NCBI RefSeq assembly: GCF_006170445.1
Contig: NZ_VCNA01000002.1
Coordinates: 682,001 to 746,000 of the forward strand
Direction: 5' to 3'
Source of the DNA: Brevibacillus dissolubilis
GTDB taxonomy: Bacteria; Bacillota; Bacilli; Brevibacillales; Brevibacillaceae
DNA length: 64,000 nt
The position numbers and the translations under genes are program-made. The first letter of the stretch is position 1. Every line of letters starts with the position of its first letter. Positions 35,072 to 44,265 of this stretch are shown here, one piece after another. The notes under the pieces are model-generated. The model searched no databases. It was not told the DNA's origin and saw only the letters and a list, made by a program, of their open reading frames with translations.

Positions 35072-36655
35072 TTATTTGCGTCCGCGCGGCTTCGCTGGTT
35101 CGAGGTTGATGCGCTTGCCGTTGATCCGGGTCTGGCGCAGAGATTCGTAGACGAATGGGGCAACCTCTTCTGGTACCTCCACGAATGTGAAGCTCTCAAA
35201 AATGTCGATGCGGCCCACGGCTTTGCCTGGGATTCCGACGCTTTCGGAGATTTCACGGACGAGGTCCTGCGGCTTGATGTTGGCGTTGCGGCCTACGTTG
35301 AGGAAGAAACGCACCATGCCTTTGGCAGCGCCTGTTTCACCGAAGTTATAAGACTCGGCTTCACCATCTTCACCTGATTCGCTGTGGAAAGCGAGGTGGA
35401 GTGCGGCAGCAGCCACTTTTTCAGCAGGATACGTCGCAGTGAGATCCGCCGCTACCTTCAGATACATCTCTGCCATCGCGTCGTTGTCGAGCAGGGAGAT
35501 GAGCTGTTCGCGCAGCTGCTCCTGCTTGCGCTCTGCCACTTCTTCAAGGGTCGGCACATTGCGGGAGAGCATCGCTGCTTTGGTTTGCTTTTGGATGACA
35601 ACCATTTGACGCATTTCACGCGGGGTGACGAGTGTCATCGCAATCCCTTTGCGTCCAGCACGACCGGTACGGCCAATGCGGTGCACGTAGCTTTCCGGAT
35701 CTTGCGGGATATCGTAGTTGATTACGTGGGAGACGTTGCTCACGTCAATCCCGCGCGCGGCTACGTCGGTTGCGATCAGGAACTCGATGCTGCCTTCACG
35801 GAACGCTTTCATAACCTTGTCGCGCTGTGCCTGGGACAAGTCACCATGCAGACCGTCTGCAAGATAACCACGGGCTTGCAGAACCTCTGTCAGCTCATCT
35901 ACGCCACGCTTGGTGCGGCAGAAGATGATCCCAAGTTCCACATCCTCACTGTCCAAGATCCGGCAGAGAGAGTCCAGCTTGTTGCGGTCAAATACTTTGT
36001 AGTACACCTGTTCGATCAGCGGTGCGGTTACTTCTTCGCGGCTGACTGCTACCGTACTAGGGTTGTTCATATAACGCTGTGCGAGGCGCTTGATCTCTGG
36101 CGGCATGGTCGCAGAGAACAGGAGGGTCTGACGCTCGGCATTGAGATGGCTGATAATTGTCTCAATATCTTCGATAAAGCCCATGTCCAGCATCTCGTCT
36201 GCTTCGTCGAGCACCAGCATGTTGACGTTCTCTAAGCGCAGGGTTTTGCGGCGCAGGTGGTCCAGTACACGACCTGGGGTCCCAATCACCACTTGTACGC
36301 CTTGTTTGAGGGCACGGATTTGGTGGGAGATGGATTGACCACCATAGATCGGCAGCGTACGGATGCGCTTGTATTTGGAGATGCGGCGCAGCTCGCCCGC
36401 TACTTGGATTGCCAGCTCACGGGTCGGCGTGAGGACAATCGCTTGAATTTTGTTGGCTGGAGTGAGACGCTCGATCAGCGGAATCCCAAACGCGGCTGTT
36501 TTACCTGTACCGGTCTGAGCCTGCCCGATCAGGTCTCCCCCTTCCAAAATCTTAGGAATGCAGGCAGCCTGAATCGGTGATGGCTCTTCAAAGCCCATAT
36601 CTTGAATGGCATCAAGGACGCTCTTATGCAGTGGAAAATCAGTAAATACGGTCAT
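35072..36655 (-). CDS. DEAD-box RNA helicase with C-terminal DbpA domain
   Basis: ATP-dependent RNA helicase of 527 residues. Q-motif sequence (FEEPSPIQAACIP), Walker A AQTGTGKTA (about 46-54), DEAD (about 150-153), SAT and the C-terminal HRIGRTGRAGR are all present. After the helicase core (about 370) a helical dimerisation stretch and a DbpA-type RNA-binding domain follow (RFFLNVGRNANIKPQDLV). The tail is short and basic (PRGRK). The ATG at 36655 has AAAGGTG 6 nt upstream; a GTG at 36664 overlapping the cinA stop is less likely. CshA/DeaD-like, probably for cold adaptation and ribosome or degradosome work. Its place between recA and cinA is unusual. Confidence 0.92.
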   Translation of the reverse strand: MTVFTDFPLHKSVLDAIQDMGFEEPSPIQAACIPKILEGGDLIGQAQTGTGKTAAFGIPLIERLTPANKIQAIVLTPTRELAIQVAGELRRISKYKRIRTLPIYGGQSISHQIRALKQGVQVVIGTPGRVLDHLRRKTLRLENVNMLVLDEADEMLDMGFIEDIETIISHLNAERQTLLFSATMPPEIKRLAQRYMNNPSTVAVSREEVTAPLIEQVYYKVFDRNKLDSLCRILDSEDVELGIIFCRTKRGVDELTEVLQARGYLADGLHGDLSQAQRDKVMKAFREGSIEFLIATDVAARGIDVSNVSHVINYDIPQDPESYVHRIGRTGRAGRKGIAMTLVTPREMRQMVVIQKQTKAAMLSRNVPTLEEVAERKQEQLREQLISLLDNDAMAEMYLKVAADLTATYPAEKVAAAALHLAFHSESGEDGEAESYNFGETGAAKGMVRFFLNVGRNANIKPQDLVREISESVGIPGKAVGRIDIFESFTFVEVPEEVAPFVYESLRQTRINGKRINLEPAKPRGRK

Positions 36656-36660
36656 TCTTG

Positions 36661-37902
36661 TCACCTTTCTTTTAGACGTTGCAACATGTAGAATACAGCG
36701 AATTTGGATGTGCGGCCGATGATCGCTTTGCGTTGACCGGCCAATTGAATTTGGTGAACGGTGGTGGGCTGGCCTTCTGCTGCCAGACCTATGTAAACCA
36801 AGCCGACAGGTTTCCCTTCAGACGGATCGGGTCCAGCCACACCTGTTACGGAAATACCGTAGGTGGCCCCCAGCTTCTGACGGACATTCTCAGCCAAAAG
36901 TTTCGCTGTCTGTTCGCTGACAGCTCCATCGGTGTCAAGCACCTCTTGCGGTACACCAAGCAAATCGCGCTTGGCTTCATTCGTATACACGACCGTACCG
37001 CCACGATAAACCGACGAAGCGCCAGGGATGGAGGTCAGCAAGGCAGAGAGTGAGCCGCCTGTGCAGCTTTCAGCAAAAGCGATCGTCTCCCCCCGCTCCT
37101 TCAGCTGTTCGAACAGACATTCGTGCAGAGAGGTTTCGCCTGTGGCGTAAATATATGTACCCAGCCGATTACGGATCTCGGCTTCTACCGGTGCGAGCAG
37201 ACGTTCTGCTTCTTCAACCGTTGCTGCACGGGCAGTGATGCGTAAGGTTACTTCAAACTCTTTGGCATATGGAGCGATGGTCGGGTTGCTCTGGGCCTCA
37301 ATCAGATCGATGAGTCTTTCCTCCAAAGCGGATTCGCCAATCCCGAAGAACCGCAAGACACGGGAATGAAAGATCTGACTCTCCGGCATCAGGGAAGCCA
37401 GATGCGGCATCACATACTGATTGACCATCGGATAAAGTTCACTTGGCGGCCCCGGCAACAATACATAGGTCGTACCGTCAACGGTAATCCCCATCCCCGG
37501 TGCCATGCCATAGTCATTGGCAAAAACCGTTGAGCCTTCGATTACAAGTGCCTGCTTGCGGTTGTTCTCCGTCATCACAATGCCGCGCTGGACGAAAAAC
37601 TGACTGATGCGGTCCATCGCCGGTTGATCGGTTACCAATGCACGCTTGAGATGTTCGGCCACAACATCCTTGGTGATATCGTCTTGCGTGGGACCCAATC
37701 CGCCTGTAAAAATCAGCAGGTCGGCTCGTTCCGATGCCTCCTGGATCACTTGCAAAAGACGTTTCCAGTTATCTCCCACCGTGGTATGAAAATAAACATG
37801 AATGCCCAATTCTGCGAGCTTTTGAGATAAAAACTGCGCATTGGTGTTGGCGATTTGGCCCAGCAATAATTCGGTCCCTACAGCTACGATTTCCGCTCTC
37901 AT
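36661..37902 (-). CDS. cinA: Competence/damage-inducible protein CinA (nicotinamide-nucleotide amidase)
   Basis: Two-domain protein of 413 residues. The N-terminal MoaB/COG1058 domain (MRAEIVAVGTELLLGQIANTN then FTGGLGPTQDD) has ADP-ribose pyrophosphatase-like function. The C-terminal PncC domain (FAESCTGGSLSALLTSIPGA, about 272-291) deamidates NMN for NAD salvage. It lies upstream of recA as in B. subtilis, except that a helicase gene has come between them. The ATG at 37902 is normal. Probably cotranscribed with pgsA, 21 bp upstream. Confidence 0.95.
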   Translation of the reverse strand: MRAEIVAVGTELLLGQIANTNAQFLSQKLAELGIHVYFHTTVGDNWKRLLQVIQEASERADLLIFTGGLGPTQDDITKDVVAEHLKRALVTDQPAMDRISQFFVQRGIVMTENNRKQALVIEGSTVFANDYGMAPGMGITVDGTTYVLLPGPPSELYPMVNQYVMPHLASLMPESQIFHSRVLRFFGIGESALEERLIDLIEAQSNPTIAPYAKEFEVTLRITARAATVEEAERLLAPVEAEIRNRLGTYIYATGETSLHECLFEQLKERGETIAFAESCTGGSLSALLTSIPGASSVYRGGTVVYTNEAKRDLLGVPQEVLDTDGAVSEQTAKLLAENVRQKLGATYGISVTGVAGPDPSEGKPVGLVYIGLAAEGQPTTVHQIQLAGQRKAIIGRTSKFAVFYMLQRLKER

Positions 37903-37923
37903 CCCTATTTCATCCCATCTTCA

Positions 37924-38499
37924 TCAAGAATATTCAATGACATTACGGTTTTTCGCAAAATAGTCATAGCCTGAGTAAAGGGTGATGATAACCATGGCCC
38001 ACATAGCGATGGTGGAGAAAGGAATCCCTACGTGCTCGAATGGTACGTTGCGAATCATCAAAGCGACGGTTGCGACGATCTGAACCCAGGTTTTGACTTT
38101 TCCCATCGCACTGGCTGCGATGACTTTTCCCTCTGCCGCGGCAACAAGCCGAAGACCTGTCACGGCAAACTCGCGACTGATGATGATAATGGCAATCCAC
38201 GCCTCCAGCCGCTGCATCTCCACAAGGGAGATGAGCGCGGCGGAGATGAGGAGTTTGTCTGCGAGCGGGTCGAGGAATTTGCCCAGATTGGTTACGATTT
38301 TGCGTTTACGGGCAATGTACCCATCCAGACCATCTGTGCTGGCTGCCAAGATGAATACCAAAGCCGCAATCAGCTCGTTATAAGTCATCGTTATACCGCC
38401 AATATTGAACGAACCAAATTGGTAACGAACAAGCATGAAAAACATAACGACAGGAACTAGGAAAATCCTAGCCAGCGTGATGCGGTTGGCTAAATTCAC
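37924..38499 (-). CDS. pgsA: CDP-diacylglycerol--glycerol-3-phosphate 3-phosphatidyltransferase
   Basis: Makes phosphatidylglycerolphosphate, the first committed step to anionic phospholipids. The 191-residue membrane protein has the CDP-alcohol phosphotransferase signature D-x2-DG-x2-AR-x8-G-x3-D-x3-D (DGLDGYIARK ... GKFLDPLADK, about 62-88). It starts with GTG at 38499, directly after the rimO TAG, with GGGGAGG upstream, so translation is coupled. The order rimO-pgsA-cinA is conserved in Bacillales. Confidence 0.95.
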   Translation of the reverse strand: MNLANRITLARIFLVPVVMFFMLVRYQFGSFNIGGITMTYNELIAALVFILAASTDGLDGYIARKRKIVTNLGKFLDPLADKLLISAALISLVEMQRLEAWIAIIIISREFAVTGLRLVAAAEGKVIAASAMGKVKTWVQIVATVALMIRNVPFEHVGIPFSTIAMWAMVIITLYSGYDYFAKNRNVIEYS

Positions 38500-39846
38500 C
38501 TACACTACCTCCCCGGCGAGATCGTATTCATAGGAGTGTGTGATCTTCACATTGACTACTTTACCCAGTTCACCTTTATAGCCAGTCACGAATACTTCCC
38601 CGTCAATCTCTGGGGCATCGTATTGGGTACGGGCTACGTAAATGTCATTGCGGCCTTCGTAGCGCTCGATCAGAACTGGAAGCACTTGTCCGACAAAACG
38701 ACCATTGCGCTCAGCGGCGATCTCACGCTGGATTTCCATCAGGATGTTGGCGCGTTTTTCTTTTACGTCATCATCAATCTGGTCTGGCAGACGGGAGGCC
38801 GGGGTATCGTCTTCATTGGAATACGTGAACACGCCCAGGCGGTCAAATCGGATATCTTTGATAAATTCGCAAAGTGCCTCGAACTCTTCTTCCGTCTCAC
38901 CTGGGAAGCCGACGATGAGAGAGGTACGCAGGGCTACATCCGGTACTTGTGCACGGATTTTGCCTACCAGCTCACGGATGTCGCGTTGGCGGCCAGGACG
39001 GCGCATGCGCTTGAGAATCGCATCGGATGAGTGCTGCAGCGGCATATCGATGTATTTGCAGACCTTTTTATTGGTCGCAAACTCTTCGATCAGTTCATCA
39101 GAGAAGAAGCCTGGGTACGCGTAGTGGAGACGAATCCACTCGATACCTTCCACTTTTTCTAATTCATGCAACAGGGTTGGCAGCATCATCTTGCCATCAT
39201 AGAGATCGGTACCATAGTTGGTGGAATCCTGTGCGATCAGGCTGATCTCGACAATTCCCTGTGAGGCAAGGTGCTTGGCCTCTTCGACGATGGATTCAAT
39301 CGTACGGCTGCGGAATCCACCGCGCATGATTGGAATGGAGCAGAAGGTACAGGCGTTGTCGCATCCTTCTGCGATCTTGATGTAGGCGGAGTATGTGCCT
39401 TCTTTCACTTTGCGCTTGATGACTTGTTCATAGTTAAACACCGGATTGCCGATCATGGCGGTACGGGTCCCGATCAGGGTGTCTTCGATCACCTTGGTGA
39501 TGCTCATGAAGTCACCGGTACCTACAACACCGTCTACCTCCGGAATTTCGTTGAGAATATCATCTTTATAACGCTGTGTCAGACAGCCAGACACAATGAG
39601 AGATTTCAGCTTGCCGGTCTCTTTCAACTCAGCCATGTCCAAAATTTTATTAACGGATTCTTCTTTGGCTGCATCAATAAAGCCACAAGTGTTAACGATA
39701 ACAACGGTTGCTTCTTCAGGATTATCGACCAGCTCATAGCCTTTTTCATCGATCAGGTGAGCCATCATATCCGAGTCTACAAGGTTTTTTTCGCAACCCA
39801 GGGTTACAATCGCGACCTTTTCACGCGATGTTACTTTCTCGGTCAT
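38500..39846 (-). CDS. rimO: Ribosomal protein S12 methylthiotransferase RimO
   Basis: Radical-SAM enzyme, 448 residues, that methylthiolates Asp88 of ribosomal protein S12. The N-terminal LGCEKNLVDSD motif and NTCGFIDAAKEES are RimO-specific rather than MiaB-like. The radical-SAM motif is CDNACTFC (about 163-170) and a C-terminal TRAM domain follows. It has its own strong sigma-A promoter. It heads the rimO-pgsA-cinA unit. Confidence 0.94.
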   Translation of the reverse strand: MTEKVTSREKVAIVTLGCEKNLVDSDMMAHLIDEKGYELVDNPEEATVVIVNTCGFIDAAKEESVNKILDMAELKETGKLKSLIVSGCLTQRYKDDILNEIPEVDGVVGTGDFMSITKVIEDTLIGTRTAMIGNPVFNYEQVIKRKVKEGTYSAYIKIAEGCDNACTFCSIPIMRGGFRSRTIESIVEEAKHLASQGIVEISLIAQDSTNYGTDLYDGKMMLPTLLHELEKVEGIEWIRLHYAYPGFFSDELIEEFATNKKVCKYIDMPLQHSSDAILKRMRRPGRQRDIRELVGKIRAQVPDVALRTSLIVGFPGETEEEFEALCEFIKDIRFDRLGVFTYSNEDDTPASRLPDQIDDDVKEKRANILMEIQREIAAERNGRFVGQVLPVLIERYEGRNDIYVARTQYDAPEIDGEVFVTGYKGELGKVVNVKITHSYEYDLAGEVV

Positions 39847-39893
39847 TTCTTTTCCTCCAATATCGCTTTCAACAGCCCAGATTACACCTACTC

Positions 39894-39922
39894 AGTATAA
39901 TATATGGTCTATAGTGTGTCAA
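39894..39922 (-). promoter_or_regulatory. Sigma-A promoter of rimO-pgsA-cinA
   Basis: A perfect TTGACA (39922-39917) and TATACT (39899-39894) are 17 bp apart on the minus strand, about 48 bp before the rimO ATG. Confidence 0.8.
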
Positions 39923-39958
39923 AAAAGAAGTGGCTTGTGAGTTTTGCCAGCCATAAGA

Positions 39959-39986
39959 AAAACCGACTGAGTGGATCAGTCGGTTT
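39959..39986 (-). terminator. Terminator of rodZ
   Basis: AAACCGACTGA pairs with TCAGTCGGTTT around a short loop; the minus strand continues into T-rich sequence. The rodZ stop codon overlaps the stem. Confidence 0.88.
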
Positions 39987-40929
39987 ATTGCACTTGCGTC
40001 GGAGTTGATGCGCCGATTTTGATGTCAAGATTGGCTGGCATCGACTTGATATCTGCAAGTGGGATATTCGCATTATTCACGGTAAATTCCACAACGCGCG
40101 GTGCTCCGAGACGGATATACGCGGTGGTACCTGCTTCAAAGACCTTCTCATCGCCTTTTTTCAGCGTGATTTCACCGATTTTTTTGCCGCCCTTGGCTTC
40201 GCGTACCTGTACCCAGCAATTGCCGCTGGTCGCTTTGACCTTGATCGTCATCTTGCTTCCAGCATCAAGGGTGTAGAGGTAAGTGGAGCCTTGTTGCTCA
40301 ACGAATTTGATCTGGCCTGCCGCTTGCTCTGCAGCAAGATCAGGTGCTTCGGCCCCGATGTCAGGGGTCGTGGTGCCAGGTGTGACTGGCGTAACCGGGG
40401 TGACTGGTGTAACCGGAGTCACAGGGGTATTGGCCTTGGCTGGAGGAGTTTTCACAGCCGCTGGTTGTTGGTTGGGTTGAATCACATTGGTGTTATCCAG
40501 CACTTGGTTGCCAGGGATTGGCTGTGCCGGCTGGGCGTCTTGGTTGTTGACGACCGCCATGTAGATCACACCGATTACGAGGAAAACGAACAGAACCAAA
40601 AGTGTCTGAGTCACCCAACGTCCAGCCTGCAATGGTGTGCGGGCCTGTGCGACACGGCGGCGGCGAAGTCTTTCCAGCTGTTCCTGCGGGGGCTGGGCCG
40701 GCAAATCACCTTGGAAATGTTCGAGTATATGATTCGGATCTAATCCGACTGCTTCTGCATAGCTTTTGATAAATGCCCGCGCATAGAAGTGACCTGGGAG
40801 CACATGAAAATGCCCTCTTTCAATCGCTTCTAAGTAGCGTCTTTGAATCTTTGTGGTTTTCTGGATGTCATCGAGCGAGATTCCTTTTTCTTCTCGGGCT
40901 CTCTGAAGCACTTGGCCGAGCTCTGACAC
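39985..40929 (-). CDS. rodZ: Cell-shape protein RodZ (YmfM-like)
   Basis: Helix-turn-helix membrane protein of 314 residues that links MreB to the wall-synthesis machinery. The N-terminal HTH domain (LGQVLQRAREEKGISLDDI, about 3-21) is followed by a membrane segment (TLLVLFVFLVIGVIYMAVV, about 108-126). A flexible linker contains five PVT units, and a C-terminal DUF4115 beta domain covers about 205-310 (AGSKMTIKVKATSGNCWVQV). The protein inverts at the membrane, HTH inside and DUF4115 outside. It sits in the ymfF-ymfK cluster as in B. subtilis. Confidence 0.92.
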   Translation of the reverse strand: MSELGQVLQRAREEKGISLDDIQKTTKIQRRYLEAIERGHFHVLPGHFYARAFIKSYAEAVGLDPNHILEHFQGDLPAQPPQEQLERLRRRRVAQARTPLQAGRWVTQTLLVLFVFLVIGVIYMAVVNNQDAQPAQPIPGNQVLDNTNVIQPNQQPAAVKTPPAKANTPVTPVTPVTPVTPVTPGTTTPDIGAEAPDLAAEQAAGQIKFVEQQGSTYLYTLDAGSKMTIKVKATSGNCWVQVREAKGGKKIGEITLKKGDEKVFEAGTTAYIRLGAPRVVEFTVNNANIPLADIKSMPANLDIKIGASTPTQVQ

Positions 40930-40941
40930 TGTTTACCCTCC

Positions 40942-41730
40942 TTACGTCACGTCAAAATCAGTTAGTCCGCGATTGATCAGTTCGTACGTAATCTCTTCTT
41001 CCGGATGATGGCGAAGCTCAATAATATAATGGAAGTCTGATAGTTCATATTCAGATTCGCGCACAAATATGTCCGGATGCTCAATTACCTTGGTCGCGGG
41101 GAAGTTCATCATCTCGCGTAACAAGCTGTGATGGCGTTCGGTTGAGCGCATAGTAGAGACGATCCCATCAATTAAATATACATGATCGGAGGACATCTCA
41201 TCAACAGCGAGCGAGTTACGAACTGTCTGGCGCAGAAGGGTGGATGAGAGGAACGTCCAACGCTTGTTGGCGGAGACGCTTGCGGCGATCATCGACTCCG
41301 TCTTCCCTACGCGAGGCATCCCCCGAATCCCGATCAGCTGGTTCCCTTCCTTCTTGAAGATCTCCGCCATGAAGTCGACGAGAATCCCCAATTCATCGCG
41401 GATAAAACGGAACGTCTTTTTATCTTCGCTGTCGCGCTCAATATACCGCCCATGTCGTACCGCGAGCCGGTCGAGGAGCGTTGGCGGACGGAATTTATTG
41501 ATGGTGATGTTGTTTACTTTTAACAGCATATTTCGGAGTACTTCAATCTTATCATTATCATCTGTGCTCAAGAGCATTCCTCGCGTGCTGTCATGGACGC
41601 CATTGATCGTGATGATATTAATGTTTAGCATACCCAACATGGAGGCAACATCACCCAAAAGACCTGGTCGGTTCTTATGGATTTTGTATTCCATGTACCA
41701 TTCGTGACAAACTTTTTCTTCAGTCTGCAT
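40942..41730 (-). CDS. ymfK: YmfK family protein with ACT-like domain and P-loop
   Basis: A 262-residue protein of the DUF3388 family, syntenic with B. subtilis ymfK. The N-terminal YKIHKNRPGLLGDVASMLGM (about 15-34) looks like an ACT regulatory fold. A P-loop follows at IRGMPRVGKTES (about 154-165). The molecular function is not known to me. It lies between rodZ (12-bp gap downstream) and ymfJ. Cotranscription with rodZ is likely. Confidence 0.85.
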   Translation of the reverse strand: MQTEEKVCHEWYMEYKIHKNRPGLLGDVASMLGMLNINIITINGVHDSTRGMLLSTDDNDKIEVLRNMLLKVNNITINKFRPPTLLDRLAVRHGRYIERDSEDKKTFRFIRDELGILVDFMAEIFKKEGNQLIGIRGMPRVGKTESMIAASVSANKRWTFLSSTLLRQTVRNSLAVDEMSSDHVYLIDGIVSTMRSTERHHSLLREMMNFPATKVIEHPDIFVRESEYELSDFHYIIELRHHPEEEITYELINRGLTDFDVT

Positions 41731-41818
41731 ACGGTTGATCCCCTATCCCGATTCTTTTTCATCAGTATACCACTCAGACGCGATTCGACAAAGGACTAAA
41801 AATGAAAAAATGCCAAAA

Positions 41819-41850
41819 CAAAAACAGCACCCGAAAAAAGGTGCTGTTTT
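41819..41850 (-). terminator. Terminator after ymfJ
   Basis: AAAACAGCACC pairs exactly with GGTGCTGTTTT around an 8-nt loop; a T-rich tract follows on the minus strand. Confidence 0.9.
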
Positions 41851-41861
41851 GCTGATCCATT

Positions 41862-42116
41862 CTACTTGCTGTCATCTTTTACGAGCTTCACCATCATGTT
41901 GGCGAGAGCGTGTTGCTCTTCTTCATTTCCGTTTTTCCAAAGTTGAAGGAGAAGACGCTCTTGCTCGTTTTGTGGGTCAACTTGCTCAGCAAGATATCCA
42001 CCGATTTGGTATGCAACGTTTTTGATAATGTCGGTGTCCATACCTGCTTGCTCTGCTTGTTGCACACGGTCGTGCAAGAATGTTTTCCAATCACCAAAGT
42101 TGTCAAGTACTGACAT
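41862..42116 (-). CDS. ymfJ: YmfJ family protein (DUF3243)
   Basis: Small cytoplasmic helical protein of 84 residues, matching B. subtilis YmfJ in length and in the segments SVLDNFGDWKTFLHDR, QVDPQNEQERLL and ALANMMVKLV. The ATG at 42116 is preferred over the TTG two codons upstream because AAGGAGG is 9 nt from the ATG and only 3 from the TTG. Function unknown. It is followed by a strong terminator, so it ends the ymfF-ymfJ unit. Confidence 0.88.
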   Translation of the reverse strand: MSVLDNFGDWKTFLHDRVQQAEQAGMDTDIIKNVAYQIGGYLAEQVDPQNEQERLLLQLWKNGNEEEQHALANMMVKLVKDDSK

Positions 42117-42211
42117 CTCCAATTCCCTCCTTGTGATAGCAACCGGACTAGGTGTCCGTATAGGGTTAGAGTGCCTTCAAATCCACAACTTTATGCATGC
42201 AAACGTGAAAA

Positions 42212-42952
42212 TCAGGTGTACCAGCCACCGTTCAGACTGATCACCTGACCCGTGATGTAGCCAGCCTCTGGAGAGAGCAAGTAAGCGACGGCAGAAGCGA
42301 CCTCCTCTGGCTTGCCCAGACGCCCGAGCGGTATTTCCTCGCTGATCGATTGGATATCCTCTGGGGAAAATTTGTTCATCATCCCTCCTGCCACTGCACC
42401 TGGAGCGACGGCGTTGACGGTAATATGGCTTGGCCCAAGCTCCTTGGCAAGTGCCTTGGTGAAGGACAGGATGGCGCCTTTGGTCAGTGAATACAACACT
42501 TCACAGGAGCTACCCGTCTGCCCCCAGATTGAGGAGATGTTGACGATTCGGCCAAAGCCTTCGCGGATCATCGCTTGACTGGCGGCTTGGCTTATGAAAA
42601 AGGCGGAACGGACGTTGACATTGACCAGATGATCAAACAACTGCGGGGATACATCGGTAATCAGGCCGAAATGATCCACGGAGGCATTGTTCACCACCAG
42701 AAGCGGCTTGACAGGCATCGCCTCGAACAGCTGATAGATGGCTTGGACATCAGACAGATCTGCCTGCAGCGCAAACGCAGGAAGGCCGCTTTCGCGACAA
42801 TACGCGAGAAGCGGCTCCAGCTTATCCCCGGCCGAGTTGTAGTGCAGGTAAAGCGGAATTCCTCTTTGGGCAAGTGCAAAGCCGATTGCCTGCCCGATTT
42901 CTCCGGATGCTCCGGTAATCAAAGCCCATGGCGTGTGTGACGGTGCGATCAT
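42212..42952 (-). CDS. ymfI: Short-chain dehydrogenase YmfI (EF-P modification family)
   Basis: SDR oxidoreductase, 246 residues. The cofactor motif is TGASGEIGQAIG (about 13-24), NNAS, the catalytic serine (NISSIWGQTG), the YxxxK (YSLTKGA, about 154-160) and the C-terminal ITGQVISLNGGW. In B. subtilis YmfI acts in the 5-aminopentanol modification of elongation factor P; FabG-like reductases are the other option. It follows ymfH by 14 bp. Confidence 0.87.
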   Translation of the reverse strand: MIAPSHTPWALITGASGEIGQAIGFALAQRGIPLYLHYNSAGDKLEPLLAYCRESGLPAFALQADLSDVQAIYQLFEAMPVKPLLVVNNASVDHFGLITDVSPQLFDHLVNVNVRSAFFISQAASQAMIREGFGRIVNISSIWGQTGSSCEVLYSLTKGAILSFTKALAKELGPSHITVNAVAPGAVAGGMMNKFSPEDIQSISEEIPLGRLGKPEEVASAVAYLLSPEAGYITGQVISLNGGWYT

Positions 42953-42966
42953 ACAGTCTTACTCTC

Positions 42967-44262
42967 CTACTCCTTGTTGGCCGCTGCGGAACGGACGATG
43001 GATACGGCCATCTGGTCAAAGTTAAAATGCTCGCGCAGACGCTGGTCCACGTCTTGCTGCTTGATGCTCTCCAGTGTTGGAACAATCTGGAACAGGTCAA
43101 TATCGTTGAATTTGTAGTTGGTGAACTGGTTGGCGATGAATTCAATCGAGTTGAGCGAACGCAGGAACTGACCGATCTTTTTGCGTTTGCTCCGCTCGAA
43201 ATCCTCTTTTTGCACACCCTTGTTGATCGTGTCTTGGATTGCCTGTTGGATGCTCTCGATGTATTTGTCCGGATCTGGTGTATCACCGCCCACGATGGAG
43301 TAAGCATAATCCTTTTCACTGCTGTAGTCATAATCGAATGACTCGGTGATGATCCCTGCTTCGTAGAGCTTCTGGTACGTCTCTGAGCTGCTGCTGAACA
43401 GGACGTCCATAGCGATCTTGGTAGACAGCTCCCGCTTGAGCAGATCGGTTCCTGTCTGACCCAGCTTGGTTTCCTTGAAGCCGATGTAGCATTTTGGAAT
43501 CCCGACAGAAAGCTTTTCTTCGATGCGCTTTTCTTTTACCGGAACGGGCTCCTGCGGGAAGATGCGCTCAATGTTTTCAGCTGGCTTGAACGTCTTCTTC
43601 CCCTGGTTGTCGCGGATCACCTGGAGCATCTTCTCCGGCTCAAATGGACCTACCACGAACAGCATCATATTCGCCGGGTGGTAAAAGGTCTCATAGCACT
43701 GGTACAGGTTTTCCTTGGTAATCTTGGAGATGGATTCGATCGTACCGGCAATCTCGATGCGTACCGGATGCTCTTGGAACAGGGCTTTGATCAGATTCAT
43801 GTACACTTTCCAGTCTGGGTTGTCATTGTACATCTCGATCTCTTGCCCGATGATGCCCTTCTCCTTCTCTACGCTCTTGTCGGAGAACCAAGGCTCTTGG
43901 ACGAAGTTGAGCAGAATATCAAGGTTCGCTTCTACTTTGTCCGTGGAAGAGAACAGATACGCGGTACGGTTGAAGCTGGTAAAGGCATTATAGGAAGCAC
44001 CGTTTTGAGAAAACTGCTGGAACACATCCCGGTCTTCCTTTTCAAACATCTTGTGCTCCAAAAAGTGTGCGATGCCGTCTGGTACGTGGACCTCTTGGCC
44101 TCCGGCAACCTTAAAATGGCTGTCGATGGAGCCATAGCGTGTGGTAAACACGGCATACGTTTTGCTAAAGCCTGCTTTGGGCAGGAGATAGATATTCAGG
44201 CCGTTTTCGAGTTTTTCGTGGTACAGGGTTTCGTTGAGTTGTTCGAACGCGGTTGCTTGCAT
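42967..44262 (-). CDS. ymfH: M16-family zinc peptidase YmfH
   Basis: Peptidase of 431 residues with the inverted zinc motif HFLEH (about 66-70) and downstream glutamate, so this is probably the catalytic member of the pair. The N-terminal sequence (LNETLYHEKLENGLNIYLLPK) matches M16 chains. It is paired with the inactive-looking YmfF four bp upstream, as in processing-peptidase-like heterodimers. The substrate is not known; M16 pairs in Bacillus and Enterococcus process small pheromone or peptide precursors. Confidence 0.9.
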   Translation of the reverse strand: MQATAFEQLNETLYHEKLENGLNIYLLPKAGFSKTYAVFTTRYGSIDSHFKVAGGQEVHVPDGIAHFLEHKMFEKEDRDVFQQFSQNGASYNAFTSFNRTAYLFSSTDKVEANLDILLNFVQEPWFSDKSVEKEKGIIGQEIEMYNDNPDWKVYMNLIKALFQEHPVRIEIAGTIESISKITKENLYQCYETFYHPANMMLFVVGPFEPEKMLQVIRDNQGKKTFKPAENIERIFPQEPVPVKEKRIEEKLSVGIPKCYIGFKETKLGQTGTDLLKRELSTKIAMDVLFSSSSETYQKLYEAGIITESFDYDYSSEKDYAYSIVGGDTPDPDKYIESIQQAIQDTINKGVQKEDFERSKRKKIGQFLRSLNSIEFIANQFTNYKFNDIDLFQIVPTLESIKQQDVDQRLREHFNFDQMAVSIVRSAAANKE

Positions 44263-44265
44263 GTG

